Counted from the stretch's first letter, positions 1 to 7,467 are shown. The stretch is DNA of 33,580 bases from an uncultured Acidimicrobiales bacterium (GCA_937930695.1 CALHCB010000094.1:1-33580), one strand, 5' to 3'. Translations and numbers: made by a program. Notes: generated by a model from the letters alone, not told the origin.

Positions 1-198
1 CCCCACGAGGATGTCGCTCGACTGATCGATCAGTCGAACGACGAGCTGTACCTCTTCTCGAGCGACTACCCCCACGTCGAGGGCGGTCGAGACCCAATCG
101 GCAAATTCGGTCGGGCGCTTGCTGATCAGAGCGAGGAAACTCAGACTCGGTTCTGCAGCGAGAACTTTCTCCGGCTCTTTCCGAACGCTCGGGTCTAG
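1..198 (+). CDS. Amidohydrolase family protein, C-terminal end (partial)
   Basis: Frame 1 is open from the window edge to a TAG stop, giving the last 65 residues of a protein whose start lies outside the window. The motif LFSSDYPHVEGG, followed by a helical tail ending FCSENFLRLFPNARV, is typical of the C-terminus of amidohydrolase-2 (TIM-barrel metal-dependent hydrolase) proteins; there the Asp of SDYPH is the conserved metal or catalytic aspartate. Substrate cannot be told from this fragment. The stop codon overlaps the stop of the convergent DinB-like gene in a shared CTAG. Family assignment is by motif only. Confidence 0.7.
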   Translation, partial: PHEDVARLIDQSNDELYLFSSDYPHVEGGRDPIGKFGRALADQSEETQTRFCSENFLRLFPNARV

Positions 199-711
199 GG
201 AGCGCCGACTGCGTCGTCAACCCATGCGAGATGCATCATCTCGTGTCCACCGTTCGCTCCGAGTACTCCACCAATGGTGCCATCCGCCCAGGGCGCTCCG
301 GGAATCGTGATATCGAGCTGCTCGTCGGACAACGCCGCGATGTACTCGATCGTCTTAGCTCGTGCGCCCGCAAGCAGATCAAGGATTGGCTCCAGTTCGA
401 GGTCGCGCACCTCGCCAAGGTGTCGTTCATTGTCCCGATGGACTTGAGCCAACTTCTCTTCGAACGTCGAGCCCGCAAATTCTCACCGGAGCGGCATCGC
501 CACCGATCGTACTTTTCGCCATTTCGAGGAATGCGGTTTCGATACGGAGCAGGTGTGCCAGATGATCCTTCGGAGACCAAGGAGCGCCGTCGGGATCTTC
601 GCTTGGGGTGCAGGCCGTCGTGAGCACATCAATGTCCATCGCTCGGTACCGGCTCTCTAGTTCGCTTCGCTGCTCAGCCAGTGTTGTGAGAAGAGATGCT
701 CGATCAGCCAT
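195..711 (-). pseudogene. DinB / mycothiol-dependent-type four-helix protein, interrupted by a frameshift
   Basis: Two reading frames together make one protein. The first starts at ATG 711 and runs through WSPKDHLAHLLRIETAFLEM, typical of the DinB/maleylpyruvate-isomerase N-terminal four-helix fold, but stops soon after. A second frame continues it from about position 477-482 (FAGSTFEEKLAQVHRDNERH) to GGHEMMHLAWVDDAV and the TAG at 195. Removing one base near 477-482 joins the frames into about 171 residues, a normal length for the family, and restores the three-His pattern (DHL, and HEMMH near the end) that usually binds metal. The start overlaps the histidine kinase stop by 8 bp, so it is the third gene of the two-component operon and likely translationally coupled. 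It is either a recent pseudogene or a one-base sequencing error. Function of the intact form is unknown (possibly thiol-dependent or detoxifying). Confidence 0.65.
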
Positions 712-2011
712 CCACGAAGTCTTCCACACGCCGCCCCTTCGGCACGATGAGTGAGACTTCGGCACCACCCAGTTCGCTGCGGCCGACCTCGAGCCGGCCT
801 CCGACTCGCTCGGTGGCGCTCCGAGCGATGTCGAGCCCAAGTCCGGTCGATCCGTTTCGACTCGTTCCACGCGTCACGTCGTCGGCGAACAGCCCCGGTC
901 CGGCATCTCCGACCCAAATCCGGGTATTCGTTCCGTTCGCCTCACATCCGACCGCCATGTTCACACCCTCTTCAGTGTGAGCAAAGACATTCTCGATCAG
1001 CACGTCTACCGCAGCCGCCAGCTCGGCGGCGCCCAGGTCGACCCAGCTCGCAGCCGACGGCCAGGCGCAGCTCAGGCGACGATCTTGATCCTCGGCCAAC
1101 ACGATCCAGTAGTCCACTCGCTCCCGCAGAATGGCGGTGGCATCCGAACGTTCAACGGCGTCTGGTCGCAGCGATCGTCGGGCCTCTCGAATAAGCGCGT
1201 TCACTTCCGCGGTGACATCGTCAACATCCCGACGAAGCTCGTCGGCGAGAATCGGGTCTGTTGTTTGGTCGACCCGCATGCGGAGCTTCGTCAAAGGCGT
1301 GCGCAGACGGTGGGACAGCTCGGCCACAAGCTCCCGCTCTCGATCCAACATCGTTGCAACTTCGTCAGCAAGGTCGTTGAAGGCTCCCGAAAGTAGGACC
1401 AGTTCTGCCGGCCCCTCGGGAGCAACCCTGACCGACAGATCGCCTCTCCCCAACTGGCGGGCTGCCTGCGCCAGATTCTCGGTCGGGCGGACGAACGAAC
1501 GAGCCAAACGATCTGCCACCAACACCGAGAGGGCGAGCAACGCCAAGGCCACGAGTACCAAAGCGGTCCATGCGGTCCATTGCCGATGTCGCAACATCGA
1601 TTCCGGCACGAACACCCGGATGGCGGACAACTGTCCCGGTCCCGTCGCAACGGCGGCCACGACCTCAACGGCGCCGCCTTCTACTGGACCGATCGAGGAG
1701 GACCCGCTGCGCAATGCTTCAGCCAGCCGGCCGGACTGTTCAGCATCGCTGCTCCCGATGGTCCATCCGTCGGAACTCACGATCGTCATCCGACCGCTCT
1801 GACCACTTCGAGTGGCCCCCATCGCGGCGACGACTTGGGTGCGATCTGCGCCCGAAACCAGAACCGGCACAAGCGCCGCTGCATCTGCTCGAGCACTATC
1901 GAGCGCCTGATCTTCTGCGGTGGTTCGAACCAGGTAACCGAGAGGCACGATGAACGCCAGCGCAACCATCGCCGAAACGGCAAGCGCAACAATGACCAGT
2001 TGCCGTCTCAT
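704..2011 (-). CDS. Membrane sensor histidine kinase (HAMP, HisKA, HATPase)
   Basis: This 435-residue protein has the layout of a classical sensor kinase. A first membrane helix spans about residues 5-27 and an extracytoplasmic sensor region about 30-143. A second helix spans about 146-168, followed by a HAMP linker (about 169-222). The phosphoacceptor H-box is ELSHRLRTPLTKL with His234. The ATP-binding region shows the N-box (Asn341 in DVLIENVFAH), the G1 box (VGDAGPGL, Asp369) and the G2 box (STGLGLDIA). Its start overlaps the response-regulator stop in an ATGA, so the pair is co-translated and should form a cognate system. The signal sensed is unknown. The kinase core is clear; the sensor region matches no domain I recognise. 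Confidence 0.93.
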   Translation of the reverse strand: MRRQLVIVALAVSAMVALAFIVPLGYLVRTTAEDQALDSARADAAALVPVLVSGADRTQVVAAMGATRSGQSGRMTIVSSDGWTIGSSDAEQSGRLAEALRSGSSSIGPVEGGAVEVVAAVATGPGQLSAIRVFVPESMLRHRQWTAWTALVLVALALLALSVLVADRLARSFVRPTENLAQAARQLGRGDLSVRVAPEGPAELVLLSGAFNDLADEVATMLDRERELVAELSHRLRTPLTKLRMRVDQTTDPILADELRRDVDDVTAEVNALIREARRSLRPDAVERSDATAILRERVDYWIVLAEDQDRRLSCAWPSAASWVDLGAAELAAAVDVLIENVFAHTEEGVNMAVGCEANGTNTRIWVGDAGPGLFADDVTRGTSRNGSTGLGLDIARSATERVGGRLEVGRSELGGAEVSLIVPKGRRVEDFVDG

Positions 2012-2688
2012 GACGGGTCAACCAACTTGACGCCTACGCCACGGACCGTCTCCAGGTAGACAGGTCGCGCTGCGGTTTCGCCGAGTTTGCGCCGCAGCCA
2101 CGAGAGATGCACGTCGATCGTCTTCTCGCCGCCGCCGTATGGTTCTCTCCACACCTCGGCATAGAGCTCTGGCCGCGAAACGACCTGTCCGACACGCGAT
2201 GCGAGGTGAGCGAGCAGGCCGAACTCCTTGCGATTCAATTCAAGACGATCCCCATCGAGATCGACGGTTCGTGCTCCTAGATCGATGGACAGGCCGCCGA
2301 CTTTCAGCGGCCCAGACGTCTCGACAACCTCCGAGCGCCGAAGCACCGCCCGCACCCTGGCTTCGAGCTCGAGACCGGAGAACGGCTTGGTCACGTACTC
2401 GTCCGCTCCGGCATCGAGCAGCTTGACAATTTCAGCTTCTTCGTCGCGAGCGGTCGCCACGATCACGGGGACAGAGGACACCGCTCGGATCATTCCCAAC
2501 ACCTCTGCGCCGTCGACGTCGGGAAGCCCGAGATCCAGAACAACCAAATCGGGCTGGTTGTCCACGACGCTCTGAAGCCCGGCAAACCCGGTGGCCTCCG
2601 CCCAGACGCAATGCCCCCGTTCGCAGAGCGCTCGGGTCGCCAAACCTCGAATCGCTGCGTCATCTTCGATGATCACCACGGATGCCAT
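2008..2688 (-). CDS. OmpR/PhoB-family response regulator
   Basis: The 226-residue protein has an N-terminal receiver domain with acidic pocket Asp9-Asp10, phosphoacceptor Asp52 (VVLDLGLPDVDG), Thr79 and Lys101. A C-terminal winged-helix domain (about 128-226) shows EFGLLAHLASRVGQVVSR and a recognition-helix region with VDVHLSWLRRKLGE. I chose ATG 2688 because MASVVIIEDD is the usual receiver start; an in-frame upstream start at 2748 would add 20 unlikely residues. An AT-rich block (TTAAATATTTAT) lies directly before this ATG and no Shine-Dalgarno is visible, so the transcript could be leaderless (inference). It is the first gene of the operon with the kinase and the DinB-like gene. It may autoregulate through the tandem repeat upstream. 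Confidence 0.93.
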   Translation of the reverse strand: MASVVIIEDDAAIRGLATRALCERGHCVWAEATGFAGLQSVVDNQPDLVVLDLGLPDVDGAEVLGMIRAVSSVPVIVATARDEEAEIVKLLDAGADEYVTKPFSGLELEARVRAVLRRSEVVETSGPLKVGGLSIDLGARTVDLDGDRLELNRKEFGLLAHLASRVGQVVSRPELYAEVWREPYGGGEKTIDVHLSWLRRKLGETAARPVYLETVRGVGVKLVDPS

Positions 2689-2735
2689 GGATAAATATTT
2701 AACTAATCCCCACCCAAAGTCCACCCGTCTAGTGG

Positions 2736-2753
2736 ATTTAGGAGTCATTTAGG
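2736..2753. promoter_or_regulatory. Tandem ATTTAGG repeat with 11-bp period; candidate response-regulator box
   Basis: Two exact copies of ATTTAGG (2736-2742 and 2747-2753) are separated by four bases, so they repeat every 11 bp on the same face of the helix. OmpR/PhoB-type regulators usually bind such direct repeats as tandem dimers. The site lies between the response-regulator start (2688) and the start of the divergent Ser/Thr-rich protein (2799), where it could control both. The repeat is seen directly; the regulator assignment is inference. Confidence 0.45.
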
Positions 2754-2759
2754 GTGATC

Positions 2760-2773
2760 TTGACCACAGTCAA
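2760..2773. promoter_or_regulatory. Short inverted repeat TTGAC-CACA-GTCAA in the divergent control region
   Basis: A perfect 5-bp inverted repeat with a 4-base spacer lies 7 bp beyond the tandem ATTTAGG repeat. Its left arm (TTGACC) could also serve as a -35 element for the rightward gene, but no convincing -10 follows at 17 bp. It may be an operator half-site pair or chance. Confidence 0.25.
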
Positions 2774-2798
2774 AGACTCAGAAATGCATCATGGAAGC

Positions 2799-3599
2799 AT
2801 GAGGATCCTGGGGTACATCACGTTGTGGGTGGCAGCGAGTGCAACAGCTATCGCCGTCGTGTGGGGAGGCGTCGCCGTCGTCGATCGCCAGATACAGGAG
2901 CCACCCTCAGCAGCCGCGATCGATCTGACTCGCGGCGAGGTAGCGGCGACGTCGACCAGCTCATCCGCAACCGCCAGCACAGAATCACCAATCGTGGAGT
3001 CGACGAACAGCCTTCCGGTAGAAAGCACGACCACACAAGCGGGCATCGCACCGCCATCCAGCGCAGTAGCTTCGGTCGGGCAATCAGCGGCCTCCAGCAA
3101 CGCCAGCGCAGGCGCCACCTCATCATCGGTCGCCGCGAATCGGACGTCGACATCGGTATCGGCCACGAGCACCACCACTCTCGCCGCCAATTCAGGGACA
3201 AACGCGACCTCGACAACGGCTTCCCCGGCGATCACCGCTGCCCCATCAACTTCGACGAACGAATCGAATCCGACGTCGACGCCCAGCACGACTGTCACCT
3301 CGTCATCCACGTCCGCCGCAAGCTCCAGCTCCACCAACACCTCGACAGCACCAACGGTCCCCGCTGCGGCCAGTGAAACCAGGACCTTCTCCCTTGTCGG
3401 GGGAACGACAGCGATCCAGTTCTCCTCATCCGGTGTGTCTGTTCTCTGGGCAACGCCGGGACCCGGCTTCGAAGTCAGAATCGAGAACGAGGGCTCGGGA
3501 ATCAAGGTCGAGTTTCGAGCCGATCACCATCGATCCAGAGTCGATGCCCATTGGTCGAACGGCCCGCAGAGCTCGATCCGAGAAGAACCGCGGGACTGA
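2799..3599 (+). CDS. Membrane-anchored Ser/Thr/Ala-rich protein with small C-terminal domain, divergent from the two-component system
   Basis: The 266-residue product has one N-terminal membrane helix or uncleaved signal (about residues 5-28, GYITLWVAASATAIAVVWGG). Then comes a long low-complexity segment (about 49-193) made almost only of Ser, Thr, Ala, Asn and Pro, and a compact C-terminal domain (about 194-253). That domain carries TFSLVGGTTAIQF, VLWATPGPGFEV and the basic/acidic motif VEFRADHHRSRVDAHW. The layout suggests a stalk that holds the last domain away from the membrane. Related small anchored proteins occur beside two-component systems in actinobacteria (recollection, not searched), so a signalling partner or target role is inferred. 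In-frame ATGs at 2784 and 2799 are both possible; 2799 puts the helix nearer the N-terminus. No enzymatic motif is seen. Confidence 0.75.
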   Translation: MRILGYITLWVAASATAIAVVWGGVAVVDRQIQEPPSAAAIDLTRGEVAATSTSSSATASTESPIVESTNSLPVESTTTQAGIAPPSSAVASVGQSAASSNASAGATSSSVAANRTSTSVSATSTTTLAANSGTNATSTTASPAITAAPSTSTNESNPTSTPSTTVTSSSTSAASSSSTNTSTAPTVPAAASETRTFSLVGGTTAIQFSSSGVSVLWATPGPGFEVRIENEGSGIKVEFRADHHRSRVDAHWSNGPQSSIREEPRD

Positions 3600-3626
3600 C
3601 CGCACCGATCCCAGCATCGAGCAACG

Positions 3627-3636
3627 CTCTGCAGAG
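3627..3636. repeat. 10-bp palindrome CTCTGCAGAG in the gap before the CoA-transferase
   Basis: A perfect 10-bp palindrome lies 28 bp after the Ser/Thr-rich gene and about 70 bp before the CoA-transferase. It lacks a T-run, so it does not look like an intrinsic terminator; an operator is possible. The rest of the 3600-3704 gap holds nothing I can name. Confidence 0.2.
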
Positions 3637-3704
3637 TTGGGAATGTCAGGACGATCCGATGTAGCAATTCGGCTGAATGCTCGGTGTCGCCTAGCGTTCC
3701 GCAG

Positions 3705-4928
3705 ATGGAAAAAGCCGAGTTCTATCGTGATGCCCGGACGGACCTCGATGGTCCGCTTCACGGTGTTCGAGTGATCGATTGCACGACCGCGTGGGCGGGT
3801 CCGATGGCAGGTTGTCTGCTGGCTGACTTCGGCGCCGACGTCATTCGCGTGACCCAACCGGGCGATCCTGGGATCAACTGGATGCCGCACATTCCAGGAA
3901 CAACGCAGTCGTTCGCATCAGAGACCGTGAACCGCAACAAGCGAAGCGTCTCGATCGATCTCCGAAATTCCGAGGGCGTTGAGGTGTTCCTGAAGTTAGT
4001 TTCGACCGCCGACATCGTGGTGGAGAATTTCAAACCGGGAACGCTCGCCCGCTGGGGTGTCGGCTTCGAGGATTGCCGGGCGGCCAAGAGCGACATCGTC
4101 TACTTGTCGGTGAGCGGATACGGCCAATTCGGACCGAAGTCCGCCTCCCCCGGCTATGACCCGGCAGCTCAGGCGTTCAGTGGGTTCATGTCCCAGAACG
4201 GCGACCCAGATGGTCCTCCGACCAAGGCACCGACCTTCTTCGCAGACGATCTCGGGGGAATGCACGGCGCGTTGGCTGCCCTCGCTGCGCTCCGCCACCG
4301 AGATCAGACTGGCGAAGGCCAGCACGTCGATGTTGCGCTCCTCGACTCGATCCTCTACCAGACGAACGGTCTGCTCACCCTCGGGGCGAAGGGTGTGCGG
4401 ATTCCCCGGATGGGAAGCCAGGTGCCGGTCGCTGCGCCGGGGAACAGCTATGCGTGCACCGATGGCCACGTGTACGTAGCGCTGCTGCTCGACAGCCATT
4501 GGCAGCGTCTGACTGAGCTGCTTGGGGTTCCGCACCTCGGCACTGCGCCGGGCTACTCCAACAACAACGAACGAGTCGAGAACAGAGACGTCGTCGACGG
4601 CATGGTGGCGGACTGGTGTCGAGATCGCACCAGCGCGGACGTGCTCGTAGCGATGGAGGAGATCGGCATCGTGGCCTCACCGGTCAACGACTTCGTACAG
4701 GCTGCAGCGGATCCCCACGTCCAGGAGCGAGACATGCTCCAAGACACCGAACTCCGAGATGGCAACACCGCCCCGTTACTCGGACCAGCGGCGAAGTTCT
4801 CGCGAACTCCCACGCGTGTGAGGACCCCGGCTCCATCGTCAAACCAGCACACAGACGAAATCATGGCCGAACTCGGACTGACCGAGGAAGGAGTCAACGA
4901 ACTCCGGGCGACGGGTGCCATCGACTAG
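3705..4928 (+). CDS. CaiB/BaiF (class III) CoA-transferase
   Basis: The family transfers CoA between carboxylic acids through an aspartyl-CoA thioester. The protein (407 residues from ATG 3705) has the N-terminal signature LHGVRVIDCTTAWAGPMAG and DFGADVIRVTQPG. The motif NRNKRSVSIDL follows, and the conserved block ADDLGGMHGALAALAALRHR then TGEGQHVDVALLDS. The first Asp of ADDLGGMH (about residue 181) aligns with the catalytic Asp of formyl-CoA transferase. Length is typical. A GTG at 3684 in the same frame would add seven residues; neither start has a strong ribosome site. It is followed after 81 bp by a crotonase on the same strand, fitting activation and processing of an acyl-CoA. Substrate unknown. 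Confidence 0.9.
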   Translation: MEKAEFYRDARTDLDGPLHGVRVIDCTTAWAGPMAGCLLADFGADVIRVTQPGDPGINWMPHIPGTTQSFASETVNRNKRSVSIDLRNSEGVEVFLKLVSTADIVVENFKPGTLARWGVGFEDCRAAKSDIVYLSVSGYGQFGPKSASPGYDPAAQAFSGFMSQNGDPDGPPTKAPTFFADDLGGMHGALAALAALRHRDQTGEGQHVDVALLDSILYQTNGLLTLGAKGVRIPRMGSQVPVAAPGNSYACTDGHVYVALLLDSHWQRLTELLGVPHLGTAPGYSNNNERVENRDVVDGMVADWCRDRTSADVLVAMEEIGIVASPVNDFVQAAADPHVQERDMLQDTELRDGNTAPLLGPAAKFSRTPTRVRTPAPSSNQHTDEIMAELGLTEEGVNELRATGAID

Positions 4929-5009
4929 TCCCGTCGAGAGTGAGTCCGACGAGCTTCGCCCAACGGAACTGACCGCTCTAGGGTCACCACAAGACAGATC
5001 GGGGACCCC

Positions 5010-5801
5010 ATGAACTATGAGCAGATTCTCGTCGAGGATCGTGACGCCATCCGGCTGATCACGTTGAATCGACCCGAAAAGCTGAACGCCTGGACGCCGC
5101 AGATGAATCGCGAGCTTGTGCACGCGATCAGCGACGGCAACGAAGATTCCGCCATCGGCGCATTCGTCGTGACGGGACAGGGCCGGGGCTTCTGCGCCGG
5201 CGCAGACATCAGCGAGGTGTTCGCCAGCCAGATCGACGCGGAGGCTGGCACGGGGACCGCCGACGTCAATGACATCGATGAGGGTCGTATCGACTGGGTC
5301 GGCCTGATCCGCTCATCGAAGCCCATCGTTGCCGCCATCAACGGCGCGTCGATCGGTGTCGGCCTCACCCTCACCCTCTCAATGGACTTTCTGGTGGCGA
5401 CACCTGAAGCGAAGCTTTCGGCCCGATTCGTGAAAATGGGGGTCGTGCCAGAACTCGCCTCATCTCACTATCTGGTGCAGCGGTGCGGATGGGGCATGGC
5501 GTCCGATCTTGCGCTTTCTGGACGGATCGTGACCGGAGTCGAGGCGAAGGAGATCGGGCTCGTTGACGAACTCGCTGACGACGTCGTCGCCGCCGCAATC
5601 GCTCGAGCATCGAGCTACGCCGAGAACGCCCCACCATCGGTGCAGTTCGCCAAGCAGCTGCTCACCGAGAACGGGACGGAATCCAACCTCAAGCTTGTCC
5701 AGAAACGAGAGCTCGAAGCTCTCCATCTCGCCTACCAAACTCCCGAACACCACGAAGCAGTCGCCGCATTCACTGAAAAACGATCGCCCAAGTTCCGCTG
5801 A
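5010..5801 (+). CDS. Enoyl-CoA hydratase/isomerase family protein (isomerase-like active site)
   Basis: The 263-residue crotonase-fold protein has the CoA-binding and oxyanion-hole segments GRGFCAGADISEV (about 58-70) and INGASIGVGLTLTLSMDF (about 110-127). The two glutamates of true enoyl-CoA hydratases (equivalents of rat Glu144 and Glu164) appear to be replaced: the first site reads LTLTLSM, the second RFVKMG. A glutamate is present in MGVVPELASS (Glu148), the place used by delta3-delta2 enoyl-CoA isomerases. I therefore favour an isomerase or other crotonase reaction over hydration. ATG 5010 is preceded by a purine stretch (TCGGGGACC) as a ribosome site. It likely shares a transcript with the CoA-transferase and ends at a strong hairpin. 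Confidence 0.88.
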   Translation: MNYEQILVEDRDAIRLITLNRPEKLNAWTPQMNRELVHAISDGNEDSAIGAFVVTGQGRGFCAGADISEVFASQIDAEAGTGTADVNDIDEGRIDWVGLIRSSKPIVAAINGASIGVGLTLTLSMDFLVATPEAKLSARFVKMGVVPELASSHYLVQRCGWGMASDLALSGRIVTGVEAKEIGLVDELADDVVAAAIARASSYAENAPPSVQFAKQLLTENGTESNLKLVQKRELEALHLAYQTPEHHEAVAAFTEKRSPKFR

Positions 5802-5807
5802 TCCCAG

Positions 5808-5853
5808 ATTGGTGGAGCGAAACGGCCGTGTTCGGCCGTCTAACTCCACCAAT
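5808..5853. terminator. Nested hairpin between convergent genes, likely bidirectional terminator
   Basis: ATTGGTGGAG (5808-5817) pairs perfectly with CTCCACCAAT (5844-5853). Inside, ACGGCCG (5822-5828) pairs with CGGCCGT (5833-5839) around a TGTT loop. The structure fills the 54 bases between the stops of the crotonase (plus) and the SDR (minus). No long T-run follows on either side, so it may act by strong pairing rather than as a textbook intrinsic terminator, or as a 3-prime stabiliser. Confidence 0.7.
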
Positions 5854-5855
5854 CC

Positions 5856-6824
5856 TCAGTAGGTGAGGGGATCTGAGGCGCTCCAGGCGAGCTCATCCTC
5901 GCGAATGTCGAGTTCAACCTGCTTCCAGGTCACATGGACTCCGTCGCCTTCTGGGGCGGCATCACACATGAGCTCGAACATACCGTTGTCGGTCTCCTCG
6001 CGAGGCCGATTCATCAACCGCATGAAGGCCTCCGCGCACTCGTGGGTCTCGAGCATCCGAGGCTGCCAGCGCCCAAACACGCGCTCGTTGTCGGCGTACT
6101 CATCGGTCATGCCGGTCCGGATGAACGGGAAGAGCACCGAGAACGCCTCGACCTTTTCGCCGCTGCGCCCAAGATTGATCTTGAGGACCTTCGGCAACTG
6201 CAATACCGCCCAGTTCGAGATGGCGTATCCAGGCACTGCTGCGCCGGGATCGATCGCCTGGCGAGATGAGACATAGACAAATTGCACCGGCTCGTCGTGG
6301 TAGACGGCTTCGCCAGCCCAGAGGTGAGTACTGGCAAGGAAGCCATCGATCTTGGTGTCGAGCACCAGCCGAGACTCGTCCAAGTTGTCCAGGAAGTGCT
6401 GGCGAACCCGAGCCCGACGAACTGCAGTCGGCTCCCCCTCCACCTCTCGGAGGGCTCGACCAAACGAGTAGCCACTTTCGGTGAGTCCGGAATTGCAGAT
6501 AACCAAGCTGGGCGGGAGTCCACCCATCTGCTCAATGATGAACCCTCGGGTGGCCCAGAGATCTCGCAAATTTGTCACATCGGCCTGCACAGGAAAGGCG
6601 TTCACACCTTCCTCTCGCAACTTGTTCACGAGGTCGAACCCGTCCTCGTAGCTTCGATGGAAATGCACGCCGACCGAAGCGGCGCCGTTCAGGCCAGCAG
6701 ACAAGGCGAAGGCCTGACCGATTCCACCATCTTTACCAGCGCCCGTGATCAGGACTCGCTTGCCTTCCATCCCGCCTCGAAGCTCTTCGAATCGAAACGC
6801 ATCGGTGTCGGCGTTGTAGGCCAT
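5856..6824 (-). CDS. Short-chain dehydrogenase/reductase-like protein with YxxxN in place of YxxxK
   Basis: The 322-residue protein starts at ATG 6824, preceded by AGGAG at a good distance; longer frames upstream are not supported. The Rossmann nucleotide site is VLITGAGKDGGIGQAFAL (about 24-41), and ICNSG replaces the usual NNAG. The catalytic region reads VYVSSRQA (Ser186/187) and PGYAISNWAV (Tyr200), but position Tyr+4 is Asn204 where classical SDRs have the catalytic lysine. The protein is also longer than the usual 250 residues, with an insertion at about 120-160. It may have lost or changed catalysis, or use another lysine (one lies in LPKVLK soon after). It is divergent from the receiver protein and convergent with the crotonase. 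Substrate unknown. Confidence 0.85.
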   Translation of the reverse strand: MAYNADTDAFRFEELRGGMEGKRVLITGAGKDGGIGQAFALSAGLNGAASVGVHFHRSYEDGFDLVNKLREEGVNAFPVQADVTNLRDLWATRGFIIEQMGGLPPSLVICNSGLTESGYSFGRALREVEGEPTAVRRARVRQHFLDNLDESRLVLDTKIDGFLASTHLWAGEAVYHDEPVQFVYVSSRQAIDPGAAVPGYAISNWAVLQLPKVLKINLGRSGEKVEAFSVLFPFIRTGMTDEYADNERVFGRWQPRMLETHECAEAFMRLMNRPREETDNGMFELMCDAAPEGDGVHVTWKQVELDIREDELAWSASDPLTY

Positions 6825-6993
6825 AAAGGGTCTCCTGAAGTGGCGGTTGGGTCTGAGACGATAGGCGGCGGAACCACACCTGGCCAAGGACCCCGCCAAC
6901 GGAGCCTTCGCCAGGGGACGTGTGAGCCTGATTGAACTGTGCGATGCTCACGACGGTGGCCGCAGCATCTCCCGAGCGCGGCCAGACGAAAGA
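6825..6993. other. Divergent intergenic region, SDR / receiver protein
   Basis: These 169 bases separate two divergent genes and should hold both promoters. I see the AGGAG ribosome site of the SDR but no clear -10/-35 pair, repeat or RNA motif. An open frame from GTG 6922 reads into the receiver protein, but its extra 24 residues are unlike receiver N-termini. Confidence 0.4.
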
Positions 6994-7383
6994 ATGAGCG
7001 TGGCCCACAAGATCCTGATCGTTGACGACGAAGTTCACATTCGAACGCTTCTGGAGCAGACGCTCGAGGACCTCGAAGACCAAGGGGTCGAGATTCTGGT
7101 CGCGGCCGATGGAGCCGAAGGGCTCAAGCTGATCGAGGCCGAAAAGCCGGACCTGGTCTTCCTCGACGTGATGATGCCGAAGATGAGCGGCTACGACGTG
7201 TGCAAGACCGTCAAGCAAGACCTCGCCATGACCGACATCCAGATCGTGATGTTGACCGCAAAAGGCCAGGCCGCGGACCGTCAAGAGGCGTTGGACGCGG
7301 GTGCTGACGTGTTCACCACCAAGCCTTTCGATCCGGACGAGATCGTCGAAATCGCTGTTGGCGCCCTGGGACTCGAAGCCTAA
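6994..7383 (+). CDS. Stand-alone receiver-domain (CheY-like) response regulator
   Basis: The 129-residue protein is a receiver domain alone. The acidic pair is Asp11-Asp12 (KILIVDDE), the phosphoacceptor Asp58 (VFLDVMMPKMSGYDV), with Thr88 and Lys110 (VFTTKPF) completing the site. The segment MMPKMSGYDVCKTVK resembles receivers of the PleD/DivK and Spo0F-like group. No output domain follows; the gene ends 8 residues after the last receiver helix. No kinase is adjacent, so its partner must be elsewhere. ATG 6994 is chosen because MSVAHKILIVDDE is a standard receiver start. It could act by protein-protein contact, as a phosphorelay step, or on a non-adjacent enzyme. Confidence 0.9.
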   Translation: MSVAHKILIVDDEVHIRTLLEQTLEDLEDQGVEILVAADGAEGLKLIEAEKPDLVFLDVMMPKMSGYDVCKTVKQDLAMTDIQIVMLTAKGQAADRQEALDAGADVFTTKPFDPDEIVEIAVGALGLEA

Positions 7384-7405
7384 ACCCACGAACCACGCAA
7401 GAATT

Positions 7406-7426
7406 TTCGCTTTCTCGCGAACTTTT
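7406..7426 (+). terminator. Weak hairpin with short T-run after the receiver gene
   Basis: TTCGC (7406-7410) pairs with GCGAA (7417-7421) around a 6-base loop and is followed by CTTTT. The stem is only 5 bp, so termination is uncertain. It lies 23 bases past the receiver stop. Confidence 0.3.
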
Positions 7427-7467
7427 CGCCGCCAGCTGCCGTCATACATGGTGTGTTGAACGAAGGC

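Noticed and set aside
2789-3505. Long open frame (238 codons) on the minus strand opposite the Ser/Thr-rich gene
   Set aside because: It is a by-product of the biased Ser/Thr codons on the plus strand; the translation is Val/Ala/Asp-rich with no domain, and the plus-strand protein has a membrane helix and a conserved-looking end domain.
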